Assembly: GCA_020852775.1 (NCBI GenBank)
Contig: JADZAD010000111.1
Span: 1 to 9,887, forward strand
Direction: 5' to 3'
DNA: 9,887 bases
Source of the DNA: Anaerolineae bacterium
Lineage (GTDB): Bacteria; Chloroflexota; Anaerolineae; Aggregatilineales; UBA3940
Numbering within the stretch: position 1 is the first letter of the stretch; each line of letters starts with the position of its first letter. Under the pieces are notes generated by a model that made no database searches, was not told the DNA's origin, and saw only the letters and a program-made list of their open reading frames with translations. Below, in pieces: positions 1-6,417 of this stretch. Position numbers and translations under genes: made by a program.

Positions 1-871
1 CGCTGATCCCGCTCGACCAGTCAGCGGACATCAGCACCGGGGCGTGCATCTCCCGCACGGATACGCCACTCAGGACGTTTGTTCCGCCACTGGTGGGCGC
101 GTCCCGGAACTGGAGCTTGATCAGCTCGGCGATATCCGCGACGCTGGCGTAAAGGCGCGTTCCGGGCGCGACATCGCCGTCGTTGAGGTGCGGCGCGGGT
201 ACATACCCCGTTCCGCTCTTCGCGTACCCCACCGCGAGCAGGTCAGCCGTCTCACCCTGTGGCTGGAAATCCGTATGGCGCATCCCCAGTGGACGGACGA
301 TATGCTCCATCACGTAATCGCCGTAGCGCTGCCCGAAGGCCAGTTCCATCGCGTGGCCGATCAGCGTATACCCGAGGTTTGAGTATTTGTTCTCGGTGCC
401 GGGGCGGAAGGTGAGTTCCATCTGTGGCAGGCTGTCAAGCACCTGCTCGATCGTCGGCCCCTGCATGGTCGTCCAGTAGTCGAATGGTGCTTCCCGCGGG
501 AGGCCGCCGGTATGCGAAGCGAGCTGGCGATAGGTTGGCTTGTACTCTACCCCACTGCGGTGGCGCAGCCGGAAGCGCGGCACGAGCTTTTCCACCGGGT
601 CATCGAGGCTCACCAGCCCAGCATCGCGTCCCTGCATCAGCATGATCGCGGTGAATGGCTTGGTGATCGAAGCGATCCGGTAGACGCTTTCGGCGGTCGC
701 CGGGGCGCCAGTTTCGAGGTTCGCCTTGCCGAAGCCGCCTGCCCAGGTTGTCTCCTGGTCAAGCACAACGCAGGCGGAGAACCCGGGCAGCCGGCGCTTC
801 TCCTGTTCGGTCGCAAGCGAGGCCTCCACGAGGCCGAGGGCGGCATTCAGTTCATCGCGCGTGGTGGTCAT
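1..871 (-). CDS. Serine beta-lactamase-like hydrolase (PF00144 family), C-terminus beyond the window edge
   Basis: Reading the minus strand from the ATG at 871 gives 290 codons with no stop before the left edge, so this is the N-terminal part of the gene. Seen directly: the active-site SxxK motif S68-I-T-K71 inside 'YRIASITKPFTA', and the second motif Y163-S-N165 inside 'KYSNLGYTLIG'; the third (KTG/HxG-like) motif would lie past the edge. The order and spacing match class C beta-lactamase/esterase/DD-peptidase-like enzymes (PF00144), which acylate a serine to hydrolyse esters, amides or beta-lactams. No signal peptide is visible, since the start 'MTTTRDELNAALG' is polar; this argues for a cytoplasmic esterase or peptidase rather than a secreted beta-lactamase. 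AGGGAG lies 7 nt upstream of the ATG. The gene diverges from the TRIC channel gene. Substrate cannot be told from sequence. Confidence 0.9.
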   Translation of the reverse strand, partial: MTTTRDELNAALGLVEASLATEQEKRRLPGFSACVVLDQETTWAGGFGKANLETGAPATAESVYRIASITKPFTAIMLMQGRDAGLVSLDDPVEKLVPRFRLRHRSGVEYKPTYRQLASHTGGLPREAPFDYWTTMQGPTIEQVLDSLPQMELTFRPGTENKYSNLGYTLIGHAMELAFGQRYGDYVMEHIVRPLGMRHTDFQPQGETADLLAVGYAKSGTGYVPAPHLNDGDVAPGTRLYASVADIAELIKLQFRDAPTSGGTNVLSGVSVREMHAPVLMSADWSSGIS

Positions 872-892
872 GGCGGGGCTCCCTGGAAGAAG

Positions 893-927
893 GCTGTTAG
901 CTGATCGCTAATGGCTAATCGCTGTTC
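893..927. repeat. Five tandem heptamers, consensus GCT(G/A)(T/A)TN
   Basis: Five back-to-back 7-bp units are visible: GCTGTTA, GCTGATC, GCTAATG, GCTAATC, GCTGTTC. All share GCT at positions 1-3 and T at position 6. The array fills the gap between the proposed minus-strand promoter (935-943) and the Shine-Dalgarno of the serine hydrolase, so it would lie in that gene's 5' leader. Heptanucleotide tandem arrays of this general kind (STRR sequences) are known in filamentous cyanobacteria; any kinship with those is unproven. Confidence 0.7.
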
Positions 928-934
928 CTACGTT

Positions 935-943
935 ACTATACCA
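935..943 (-). promoter_or_regulatory. Extended -10 promoter candidate for the serine hydrolase
   Basis: On the minus strand the sequence reads TGG-TATAGT, a five-of-six match to TATAAT preceded by the TGn extension. No good -35 hexamer lies at the usual distance, which is common for extended -10 promoters. Transcription would start near 928 and run through the heptamer array. On the plus strand the same AT-rich patch offers TACTAT (934-939), a possible weak -10 for the channel gene. Confidence 0.45.
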
Positions 944-973
944 CCGAATTCACCCGAATCCGGAGTAGTCTCC

Positions 974-1618
974 ATGGACATCCTGCTTGTTCTGACCTGG
1001 GCCGGCACCCTGACCTTTGCGGTGGCCGGGGCGCTGACCGCGATTGAAAAGGAGTTCGATCTGGTCGGTGTGACCGTGCTCGCGCTGGCGACAGCCGTGG
1101 GCGGTGGCGCGATCCGTGACGTGGTCGTGGGTAAGCTCCCTCCCTCGGCACTGCAGAACGAACCGCTGATCTGGGCAGTGGTCGGGGCAGCGCTGGTGGT
1201 CTTCACGCTTCACACCCGGCTGGAACACACCGGCCTGCTGCGGAACGGCCTGTTCATGCTCGATACGATCGGGCTTGGGGTGTTCGCGGCACTCGGCGCG
1301 GAGCGCGGGATCGACGCCGGGCTGGGGCTGTGGGGCGTACTCTTCACGGGTGTGGTGAGCGGCGTGGGCGGCGGCATGCTGCGCGACATCTTCGCCGGGG
1401 AAGTGCCCGGCATCCTCTACCGCGCCAGCGACTTCTACGCCTCTGCCGCCGCCGGGGGCGCGCTGGTCACCTTCCTGCTGTATCCCCGCTACCCCGGCGC
1501 TGCGCTGATCGCCGGGAGCACGACGGTGATCGCGCTGCGCTTCGGGGCGCGTCTGCTGCGCCTGCGCCTGCCCGTCTCCACCCCCCGCCCGCGTGGTGGG
1601 AAGTCCGCCCCGCAGTGA
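974..1618 (+). CDS. TRIC/YicG-type (UPF0126) cation channel family membrane protein
   Basis: A 214-residue, very hydrophobic protein with an internal duplication. The signature GGGxxRD occurs twice: G43-G-G-A-I-R-D49 and G132-G-G-M-L-R-D138. This is the hallmark of the prokaryotic UPF0126/TRIC family (PF03458 repeated), homotrimeric channels permeable to potassium-type monovalent cations in the cytoplasmic membrane. Membrane segments are visible around residues 3-21, 31-45, 64-80, 93-108, 117-131, 155-170 and 175-190, matching the family's seven-helix plan; the tail is basic. The ATG at 974 is chosen over the ATG at 911 because GGAG (962-965) precedes it by 8 nt and homologues begin directly with the first helix; the upstream 21 codons look untranslated and overlap the heptamer repeat. 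Physiological role of the bacterial proteins is poorly settled. Confidence 0.93.
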   Translation: MDILLVLTWAGTLTFAVAGALTAIEKEFDLVGVTVLALATAVGGGAIRDVVVGKLPPSALQNEPLIWAVVGAALVVFTLHTRLEHTGLLRNGLFMLDTIGLGVFAALGAERGIDAGLGLWGVLFTGVVSGVGGGMLRDIFAGEVPGILYRASDFYASAAAGGALVTFLLYPRYPGAALIAGSTTVIALRFGARLLRLRLPVSTPRPRGGKSAPQ

Positions 1619-1625
1619 GAATCAA

Positions 1626-1659
1626 CACGGCGCGGGTGGGGATTTCCATCCGCGCCGTG
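1626..1659. terminator. Bidirectional intergenic hairpin between convergent genes
   Basis: CACGGCGCGG (1626-1635) pairs perfectly with CCGCGCCGTG (1650-1659), and four more pairs (one G·U) extend the stem inward, leaving a 6-nt loop. It sits 7 nt after the channel gene's stop and 26 nt after the desaturase's stop on the other strand. U-tracts on either side are poor (TTGATTC on the minus side), so it is a strong hairpin but only a moderate intrinsic terminator. Confidence 0.7.
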
Positions 1660-1685
1660 CGCTTGTCAGGATGTGCGCCCGGTTC

Positions 1686-2735
1686 TTACGCCGAGGGCAT
1701 CTGCCGCTGCTCACGCGCCCGGAGCAGGTGCTTCAGTTCACGGAAGCTGACCAGCCGGGCCGTCTGCTCGTCCCACAGCCGGTATGTTGCAGACTTGAAG
1801 CTCCGCCAGAACGTCACCGGCTGAATCTGCTGGAAGATCGGGTTCTCGTTGAAGCACTTCTGCAGGTAGTAGTTCGGGATGCGTGGGCTGAGGTGGTGGA
1901 TGTGGTGCAGCCCGATATTCCCGGAGAACCACTGCAGCACCTTCGGCAGCTTGTAAAATGAACTGCCTTTCAACGCCGCGGTGACGTAGTCCCACTTGGC
2001 GTTATGCTCCCAGTAAGTCCCCTCGAACTGGTGCTGCACGTAGAACAGCCACACCCCCATGATCGACGCGAAGCCAATCACCGGGAGCTGGATCAGCAGG
2101 TATTCCTTCCAGCCCAGCACCAGGCTGAGGATCACCGCGACCAGCAGCAGCGCGATGTTGGTGAAGCGGATACTGCCGCGCTCACGCGCACCCTTCGACT
2201 GCGGGATCGGGAAGCGCTTCAGCACGAGGAAGGTAAAGACCGGCGCGACGGTGAACAGGAAGAGCGGGTGGCGGTAGACACGGTATTTGATCCGGTCAAA
2301 CCGGCTCAGCGCCAGGTACTCATCGACGGTCAGCGTCCAGACATCGCCCACACCGCGGCGTTCCAGGTTACTGGAGCCGGCATGGTGGATGGCGTGTTCA
2401 TGTCGCCATTCGTAGTACGGGGTGAAGGTCAGCACCCCGGTCAGGATCCCCCAGAAGTCATTGGCCTGGCGAGACTTGAAGAACGCCCCGTGGCCGCAGT
2501 CGTGGAAGATGATGAAGATCCGGGTCAGGAATCCGCCAGCCACCAGCGCAAGCACCAGCGTCAGCAGGTAGGACACCCGCAGGCTGAAATACATACCCAC
2601 CCACAGGGCAATATAGGGCACAATGGAATTAACGAGCTGCCAGGTACTGCGCCACATCGCCGGGTTGTGGTAGCGGGCGACCGCTTCCTTCCAGACGGCG
2701 CGGGCGGGCACGGTGAACTGCTCAAACTGGGACAT
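1686..2735 (-). CDS. Membrane fatty acid desaturase (acyl-lipid omega-6/Delta12-type)
   Basis: A 349-residue integral membrane di-iron desaturase (PF00487, COG3239). All three histidine boxes are visible: H78-D-C-G-H82, H114-A-I-H117-H118 (within HEHAIHH) and H277-H-I-H280-H281 (within 'GNIGLHHIHHLSPRIPNYYL'). Hydrophobic pairs lie at about 36-76 and 192-232, with the first two boxes directly after the first pair, as usual. 'ERRGVGDVWTLTVDEY' after box 2 is typical of bacterial Delta12/omega-6-like enzymes. It would insert a double bond into membrane acyl chains using O2 and an electron donor, raising fluidity. The ATG at 2735 is preferred because GGAG precedes it by 10 nt and the protein begins like homologues; upstream in-frame starts (GTG at 2918, ATG at 2780) lack a Shine-Dalgarno and would add an unconserved-looking basic leader. 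The regiospecificity is not proven. Confidence 0.93.
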   Translation of the reverse strand: MSQFEQFTVPARAVWKEAVARYHNPAMWRSTWQLVNSIVPYIALWVGMYFSLRVSYLLTLVLALVAGGFLTRIFIIFHDCGHGAFFKSRQANDFWGILTGVLTFTPYYEWRHEHAIHHAGSSNLERRGVGDVWTLTVDEYLALSRFDRIKYRVYRHPLFLFTVAPVFTFLVLKRFPIPQSKGARERGSIRFTNIALLLVAVILSLVLGWKEYLLIQLPVIGFASIMGVWLFYVQHQFEGTYWEHNAKWDYVTAALKGSSFYKLPKVLQWFSGNIGLHHIHHLSPRIPNYYLQKCFNENPIFQQIQPVTFWRSFKSATYRLWDEQTARLVSFRELKHLLRAREQRQMPSA

Positions 2736-2977
2736 TGATTTCTGGCTCCGATCTGCTGAACTGAATGCGGCATTCTTCATCGTGCCGGGTCTCTGACAGG
2801 GTTCCGGCTGACAATCAGGGCGCGTCCCGAAGAGAAGGTCCAGAGAGGATGTTTCAGAACAGGCGCCACTGACCCCTCTGTGAGGGCCTCGGCGTATGCG
2901 ACGAGGGAACTCAACCACAAAGGGGAGTATAACTATCTAACGTGAATTCCTCCACAAAGTTGCAGCTTCCGGGGAAC
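2736..2977 (-). promoter_or_regulatory. 242-bp gap with a likely desaturase promoter and long leader
   Basis: The longest gene-free stretch. On the minus strand a TATACT -10 candidate lies at 2926-2931, with no convincing -35 at 16-18 bp (TTGTGG is 20 bp away). If used, it would give an untranslated leader of roughly 185 nt before the desaturase ATG. A small hairpin, CCCTC/GAGGG (2874-2886), lies in it. A good-looking GGAGG (2949-2953 on the minus strand) has no start codon at proper distance. No clear terminator follows the transporter, so read-through from it is possible too. Confidence 0.4.
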
Positions 2978-4276
2978 TCACGCCACGCTGACAGTCTCCG
3001 CCCGGACATGCTTCAACTGCGACACCATCAGCAGCGCCCCGACCCCCATTAGCAGTGAGAGGGCGAAGAGCACCGGATAAGAGAAGGTGTCCAGGATAAA
3101 ACCGCCGAGCATCGCCCCCAGCAGGCCGAGGCTTGCCACCGCGTTGATGATGCCCATATAGATGCTGCGCTGCCCGCCGGGCGTGATGTCGAGTGCGTAG
3201 TTGGTATAACCGAGGAACATCACCGGCCCGACCATGCCCAGGCAGACGTAAATCCACAGGAAGGCCGCCTCCAGCCCGGCGCGATCCAGCCCGAGCAGCG
3301 GAAGCGCCAGCGCGAGCACCGGAGCGGTCATGATGAAGGCGGTGCCGAACTGCAAGACACGGTGCGCGCCGAAACGATCCGAGACCTGTCCCAGCACGAG
3401 ATTGGCGATCAGCGGGCCGACGTTCTGTGCGATGATGAACAGGCCAATCGACGCCACCGGGAAGTCGAAACGCTCGATCGCGTACACCACATAGAACGGT
3501 GAGGCCATCCGCATCGCCTGGTAGAGCACCTTGCCGATCGCAAGGCGGCGCATCCGTGCATCCTCGGTGAAGACGCGCCGGACATACGAGCCAAACTCAT
3601 TCCAGTGGATGACCACCGCCCCGACCTCGTGCTCGGCGAGGTCCGGCTCGACGATCGCCATCAGGGAGATCGTGGACAGCAGTTGGAAGATCACCGCGCC
3701 GACGAAAATCAGCGTATAGTTATCCGGGTAGGCCAGGCCGCTCTCACTGAGCAGCAGGCCGATCAGTGACGCCACTCCGATCGAGAGGACGCCCTTGGCG
3801 ATGTTCCACAGCGCCATAAAGCCACCACGGCGCTCGGTGGGGAAGGCCCTGCCGAGGATGTCCAGCCACGCCACGGAGCCCATCGCGTCGGTCGTCAGCA
3901 GCACCCCCAGCGCAAGGAACAACACCACGATCGTCAGCCACGCCGGCTCCCCGTTGGTCAGCTTCATGTACAGCGCCAGCAGCGGGATCGACAGGCGGCC
4001 AAAAACCGTGACGCGGATCAGGTATGGCTTCTTGTGCTCCAGCCGCGCCGCGTAATTCCCGGCGATGATCTGCGGCAGGCCCCAGTACAGCCCGAACATC
4101 GTCGCCAGCAGACCGATCAGCAGTTTGGAGTCGGTAAGGTTGGTCATGAAGGTCGTCAGGACGGTATCGACATCCAGAAAGACCAGCCCGAGCGGGAAGA
4201 AGATCGAGTCCAGCCCGAAGAAGATAAATTTGCGGCGCAGGTGATGCTCCGCGGTACCGCGGGGAGTGGTGCTCAT
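2978..4276 (-). CDS. MFS transporter of unknown substrate
   Basis: A 432-residue polytopic membrane protein of the length and layout of a 12-helix major facilitator. Hydrophobic segments run from about residue 17 to 420, split by a charged central loop near 208-250. The cytoplasmic loop 'GQVSDRFGAHRV' (296-307) matches the MFS motif A style (GxxxDRxGxRx) at the start of the C-terminal half, and 'FPTERRGGFMALWN' (145-158) resembles the loop after helix 5 in many exporters. It would act as a secondary, proton- or ion-coupled carrier, probably an exporter; no substrate can be assigned. The ATG at 4276 is chosen because AGGG lies 6 nt upstream, inside the codons that the longer alternatives (4294, 4288) would translate; those lack a Shine-Dalgarno. 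It diverges from a GNAT gene and precedes the desaturase on the same strand. Confidence 0.88.
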   Translation of the reverse strand: MSTTPRGTAEHHLRRKFIFFGLDSIFFPLGLVFLDVDTVLTTFMTNLTDSKLLIGLLATMFGLYWGLPQIIAGNYAARLEHKKPYLIRVTVFGRLSIPLLALYMKLTNGEPAWLTIVVLFLALGVLLTTDAMGSVAWLDILGRAFPTERRGGFMALWNIAKGVLSIGVASLIGLLLSESGLAYPDNYTLIFVGAVIFQLLSTISLMAIVEPDLAEHEVGAVVIHWNEFGSYVRRVFTEDARMRRLAIGKVLYQAMRMASPFYVVYAIERFDFPVASIGLFIIAQNVGPLIANLVLGQVSDRFGAHRVLQFGTAFIMTAPVLALALPLLGLDRAGLEAAFLWIYVCLGMVGPVMFLGYTNYALDITPGGQRSIYMGIINAVASLGLLGAMLGGFILDTFSYPVLFALSLLMGVGALLMVSQLKHVRAETVSVA

Positions 4277-4320
4277 AGGGGCCCTCATTTGCATGGGGCA
4301 CGAACAGGTGCAGTGTGTCG

Positions 4321-4349
4321 ATTATGCCACCGGATGCCGCTTTCACCAA
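4321..4349 (-). promoter_or_regulatory. Sigma70-type promoter for the MFS transporter
   Basis: On the minus strand TTGGTG (4344-4349) and CATAAT (4321-4326) are separated by exactly 17 bp. The -10 matches TATAAT at five of six positions. Transcription would start near 4314, about 38 nt ahead of the chosen ATG at 4276, which supports that start over the longer ones. Confidence 0.65.
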
Positions 4350-4369
4350 CCGGGCCGGATGACAGGCGT

Positions 4370-4375
4370 TATAAT
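4370..4375 (+). promoter_or_regulatory. Consensus -10 box for the GNAT gene
   Basis: A perfect TATAAT, followed by CC, lies 35 bp before the acetyltransferase ATG. No recognisable -35 sits at 16-18 bp, so it may need an activator. It stands back-to-back with the transporter promoter. CCGGATG occurs at 4330-4336 and again at 4355-4361, so a shared regulator could bind here, but that is speculative. Confidence 0.55.
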
Positions 4376-4410
4376 CCGCCTGCCATCCATCCTGAGAAAG
4401 ACAGGCCAAC

Positions 4411-4854
4411 ATGAGCGCCCCCACTGTAACCGTTCGCCCCGCCGAAGCGTGTGACGCCGCAGCCCTCACCCCACTGACCGGGCAGCTTGGCTACCCCGCC
4501 CCGCAGGCCGTGATCGAGTCACGGTTGGCTGCCATCCTCCCCCGGGAGGACGTGGCGATCCGTGTTGCGGAAATCGACGGGCAGATCGTGGGCTGGGTGC
4601 AGATGCACGAGCGCTACCTGCTCTTCGATGACCGCACGGTCGAGGTGGATGGGCTGGTGGTGCACGAGGCCTGCCGCAGCCAGGGGATCGGGCGGATTCT
4701 GATGGAGGCCGCCGAGGGCTGGGCCCGGATGCGCGGCTGCACCGCCGTCGTGCTGCGCTCCAATATCATCCGCGAGCGGGCACACGCCTTCTATCTTGAG
4801 ATCGGCTACGAGAACATCAAGAACCACCGCACCTTCCGCCGCGAGCTCGGCTGA
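4411..4854 (+). CDS. GNAT-family N-acetyltransferase
   Basis: A 147-residue single-domain GNAT (PF00583). The acetyl-CoA pyrophosphate-binding motif A is visible as R89-S-Q-G92-I-G94 in 'VVHEACRSQGIGRILMEAAE', preceded by the beta4 strand 'VEVDGLVVH' and followed by a helix. Motif B appears as 'AVVLRSN' and 'RAHAFYLEIGYENIKN' (residues 112-138), where the FY...GY pair is typical. It transfers an acetyl group from acetyl-CoA to an amine; the substrate is unknown. The overall pattern resembles small-molecule acetylating GNATs, including aminoglycoside 6'-type relatives, more than ribosomal RimI. Start chosen at the first ATG, with an AGG-containing purine stretch just ahead. Divergent from the MFS gene: a pairing of export and acetylation would suit detoxification, but this is only context. 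Confidence 0.9.
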   Translation: MSAPTVTVRPAEACDAAALTPLTGQLGYPAPQAVIESRLAAILPREDVAIRVAEIDGQIVGWVQMHERYLLFDDRTVEVDGLVVHEACRSQGIGRILMEAAEGWARMRGCTAVVLRSNIIRERAHAFYLEIGYENIKNHRTFRRELG

Positions 4855-4870
4855 ACCGATGCCCGGAATC

Positions 4871-4893
4871 AAAAAGGCGGGGTCACCCCCGCC
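4871..4893 (-). terminator. Rho-independent terminator of the hsp20 gene
   Basis: On the minus strand a 7-bp GC stem (GGCGGGG, a 4-nt GTGA loop, CCCCGCC) is followed at once by TTTTTGATT. It begins 20 nt after the hsp20 stop codon. In the plus direction the same hairpin lacks a U-tract, so it would serve the convergent GNAT gene only weakly. Confidence 0.88.
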
Positions 4894-4913
4894 CTGTCTG
4901 TGGCCAGTACGCC

Positions 4914-5396
4914 TTACTTCTTCTTCGCGCCGCCTTCCAGCAGGTTGCGCGCCCTGACGGCGATCTTCTGTACCGGGTTCGGTGAGGACTTCGGCAGGCG
5001 TACCGAGAGGATGCCGTTCTCGATTTCGGCCTCAGCCTTGCCCGCATCAACCGCTACGGGCAGTTGTACCGAGCGGGCGACCTTGCCGTAGCGCAGTTCA
5101 CGGACATGCCAGCCTTCCTCGTTCGCTTCCTGTTCGCGGCGCGTCTCCGCGGAGATCGTCAGGATATCGCCGGTGACGTCAATCCGGATGTCTTCTGCCG
5201 CCACGCCGGGGATCGCCGTCTCAACGAGGATGTTCTTACCATCCTCGCGCACGTTGATCGCCAGTTGCGTGTCTTCAGGCTGCATTGTCCAGCCTGCCAT
5301 CGGCCCGATCCGGGCGAAGTCGCGCATGGTATCAAGCATGCGATACATTTCGCGGAATGGGTCGTTGCTGTTGTAAGGGACCAGTGAACGTCTCAT
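4914..5396 (-). CDS. Small heat shock protein, Hsp20/alpha-crystallin family
   Basis: A 160-residue ATP-independent holdase chaperone (PF00011) that binds unfolding proteins in the cytoplasm as large oligomers. The N-terminal arm (1-40, 'NDPFREMYRMLDTMRDF') has the usual DPF-type opening. The alpha-crystallin domain spans about 42-137, with 'VETAIPGVAAEDIRIDV', 'ELRYGKVARSVQLP' (100-113) and the hallmark 'IENGILSVRLPK' (125-136). A C-terminal I145-A-V147 motif, which docks neighbouring dimers in this family, precedes a polar tail ending in three lysines. Start: of the adjacent ATGs at 5399 and 5396 the second is preferred, as GGAGG (5403-5407) lies 6 nt from it and only 3 nt from the first; an upstream ATG at 5429 precedes the Shine-Dalgarno and is unlikely. 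No CIRCE element (TTAGCACTC-N9-GAGTGCTAA) was seen upstream, so HrcA control is not indicated. Confidence 0.95.
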   Translation of the reverse strand: MRRSLVPYNSNDPFREMYRMLDTMRDFARIGPMAGWTMQPEDTQLAINVREDGKNILVETAIPGVAAEDIRIDVTGDILTISAETRREQEANEEGWHVRELRYGKVARSVQLPVAVDAGKAEAEIENGILSVRLPKSSPNPVQKIAVRARNLLEGGAKKK

Positions 5397-5402
5397 CATA
5401 CA

Positions 5403-5407
5403 CCTCC
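5403..5407 (-). promoter_or_regulatory. Shine-Dalgarno that fixes the hsp20 start
   Basis: GGAGG on the minus strand, 6 nt before the ATG at 5396. It lies inside what would be codons of the longer open frame starting at 5429, so that longer form is probably not made. Confidence 0.75.
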
Positions 5408-5428
5408 ACACCCTGTTACCAGCGTTCA

Positions 5429-5434
5429 TTATCC
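5429..5434 (-). promoter_or_regulatory. Possible -10 box for hsp20
   Basis: GATAAT on the minus strand (five of six to consensus), about 33 nt ahead of the hsp20 start. No clear -35 and no heat-shock operator were found upstream, so this is a weak call. Confidence 0.35.
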
Positions 5435-5501
5435 GGAGTGTACGACCCCGGTATCAGAACCCGGTTAGAGGCCCGTAAAAGTCGTGCAAGAAAGAGCCGG
5501 G

Positions 5502-5531
5502 GTGAAATAACGCTGCCCCGGCCAGTATAAT
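5502..5531 (+). promoter_or_regulatory. Sigma70-type promoter of the alpha/beta hydrolase
   Basis: A perfect TATAAT (5526-5531), followed by CC as at the GNAT promoter, is preceded by GTGAAA (5502-5507, four of six to TTGACA) at an 18-bp spacing. The expected start near 5538 falls inside an inverted repeat. Confidence 0.6.
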
Positions 5532-5532
5532 C

Positions 5533-5548
5533 CTGGCGCGATCGCCAG
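5533..5548. promoter_or_regulatory. Inverted repeat over the hydrolase transcription start
   Basis: CTGGCG and CGCCAG are perfect 6-bp arms around CGAT, one base after the -10 box. The position would let a bound protein block initiation; as RNA it could form a short hairpin at the mRNA's 5' end. It contains the octamer GCGATCGC, so the symmetry may partly reflect a common genomic word. Confidence 0.35.
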
Positions 5549-5580
5549 TACGTTTTCCGCCCACAGAGGACACAACAACT

Positions 5581-6333
5581 ATGAAGAAGTGGATCATCCG
5601 GATCATCGCCACCGTAGCTGGCCTGCTGGTGCTCATCAGTGGTGGCGGCGCTGCCTTCGCCCTGGCGACCTCCGCCGGCCCCACTGAGGAGGGCGCACAG
5701 GGCCTGGAGTCAACCAGCGCGGTGGCGGTTGCCGATCAGGGGCACTGGATCACGTTCACACCGACCGGAACAAGGCCCACCACCGGGCTGATCTTCTACC
5801 CCGGCGGGCTGGTGCGGGCCGAATCCTATGCGCCGACGATGCGCGCCATCGCAGAACAGGGCTATTTCGTGGCGATCGTGCGGATGCCGCTCAACCTCGC
5901 CGTGACCAGCCCGGACAGCGCCTCCGACGTACAGGCCTTATTCTATGAGATCGAGCACTGGGCAGTCGGAGGGCACTCACTGGGCGGGGCGATGGCGGCG
6001 CGCTACGCTTATGCCCACCCGGGCGCAGTTGATGGGCTGCTGCTCTACGCTGCGTGGCCCGCGGAAACCGACAACCTCTCCGCCTCGGGCCTGGCGGTGA
6101 CGTCGATCTACGGCACACTCGACGGGCTGGCCTCGGTCGAGGAGATCGACGCCTCGCGTCCGCTGTTGCCGGCAGACACAACCTATGTCGCCATTGAGGG
6201 TGGCAACCATGCCGGATTCGGCCACTACGGCCCCCAGCGTGGGGACAACCCGGCCAGCATCAGCCTGGACGAGCAGCAGGCGCAGATCGTCGAGGCGTCT
6301 GTGGCCTTACTGGGATCGCTCATGGCGCCCTGA
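5581..6333 (+). CDS. Membrane-anchored or exported alpha/beta hydrolase
   Basis: A 250-residue protein with a basic start (MKKW) and a hydrophobic stretch at about 5-30 that ends in small residues; it could be a signal anchor or a signal peptide cleaved near ALATSAG. No lipobox cysteine is present. The rest is an alpha/beta hydrolase (PF12695-like): 'LIFYPGGLVRAESYAP' (70-85) supplies the oxyanion strand/loop, G131-H-S133-L-G135-G is the nucleophile elbow, D181 in 'IYGTLDGL' is the likely acid and H210 in 'EGGNHAGFGHYG' the likely base. The GGNHAGFGHYGPQ ending is typical of this uncharacterised bacterial subgroup. It likely hydrolyses an ester outside the cytoplasm; substrate unknown. GAGGA lies 10 nt before the ATG. 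It has its own promoter, and the next gene has another, so it is probably monocistronic. Confidence 0.9.
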   Translation: MKKWIIRIIATVAGLLVLISGGGAAFALATSAGPTEEGAQGLESTSAVAVADQGHWITFTPTGTRPTTGLIFYPGGLVRAESYAPTMRAIAEQGYFVAIVRMPLNLAVTSPDSASDVQALFYEIEHWAVGGHSLGGAMAARYAYAHPGAVDGLLLYAAWPAETDNLSASGLAVTSIYGTLDGLASVEEIDASRPLLPADTTYVAIEGGNHAGFGHYGPQRGDNPASISLDEQQAQIVEASVALLGSLMAP

Positions 6334-6342
6334 GTTCCGTGA

Positions 6343-6369
6343 TTGACAGCGGACAGGGAGCGGGATACT
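6343..6369 (+). promoter_or_regulatory. Promoter of the GyrI-like gene with consensus -35
   Basis: A perfect TTGACA (6343-6348) lies 9 nt after the hydrolase stop. GATACT (6364-6369) gives a -10 with four of six matches at a short 15-bp spacing; TACTCT (6366-6371) would give 17 bp but matches less well. The leader to the ATG at 6418 would be about 40 nt. Confidence 0.6.
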
Positions 6370-6417
6370 CTGGAACCCGTGGGGGGCGCCCGTGACCAGC
6401 ATCACGAAAGGGCCGCC

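Noticed and set aside
44..904. Plus-strand open frames of 112 and 130 codons in the first 0.9 kb
   Set aside because: They lie antisense to the serine hydrolase, whose SxxK and YSN motifs prove the minus strand is coding; their proteins have no recognisable domain.
2004..2738. 244-codon plus-strand open frame
   Set aside because: It is antisense to the desaturase with its three histidine boxes; the predicted protein is a Gln/His/Arg/Glu-rich mirror-strand product typical of high-GC shadows.
2736..2918. 61-codon N-terminal extension of the desaturase from a GTG at 2918
   Set aside because: It lacks a Shine-Dalgarno, is rich in Arg/Ser/Pro with no membrane or targeting pattern, and the ATG at 2735 has GGAG and a family-like start.
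5397..5580. CIRCE or other heat-shock operator ahead of hsp20
   Set aside because: I looked for the TTAGCACTC-N9-GAGTGCTAA inverted repeat and found nothing similar.
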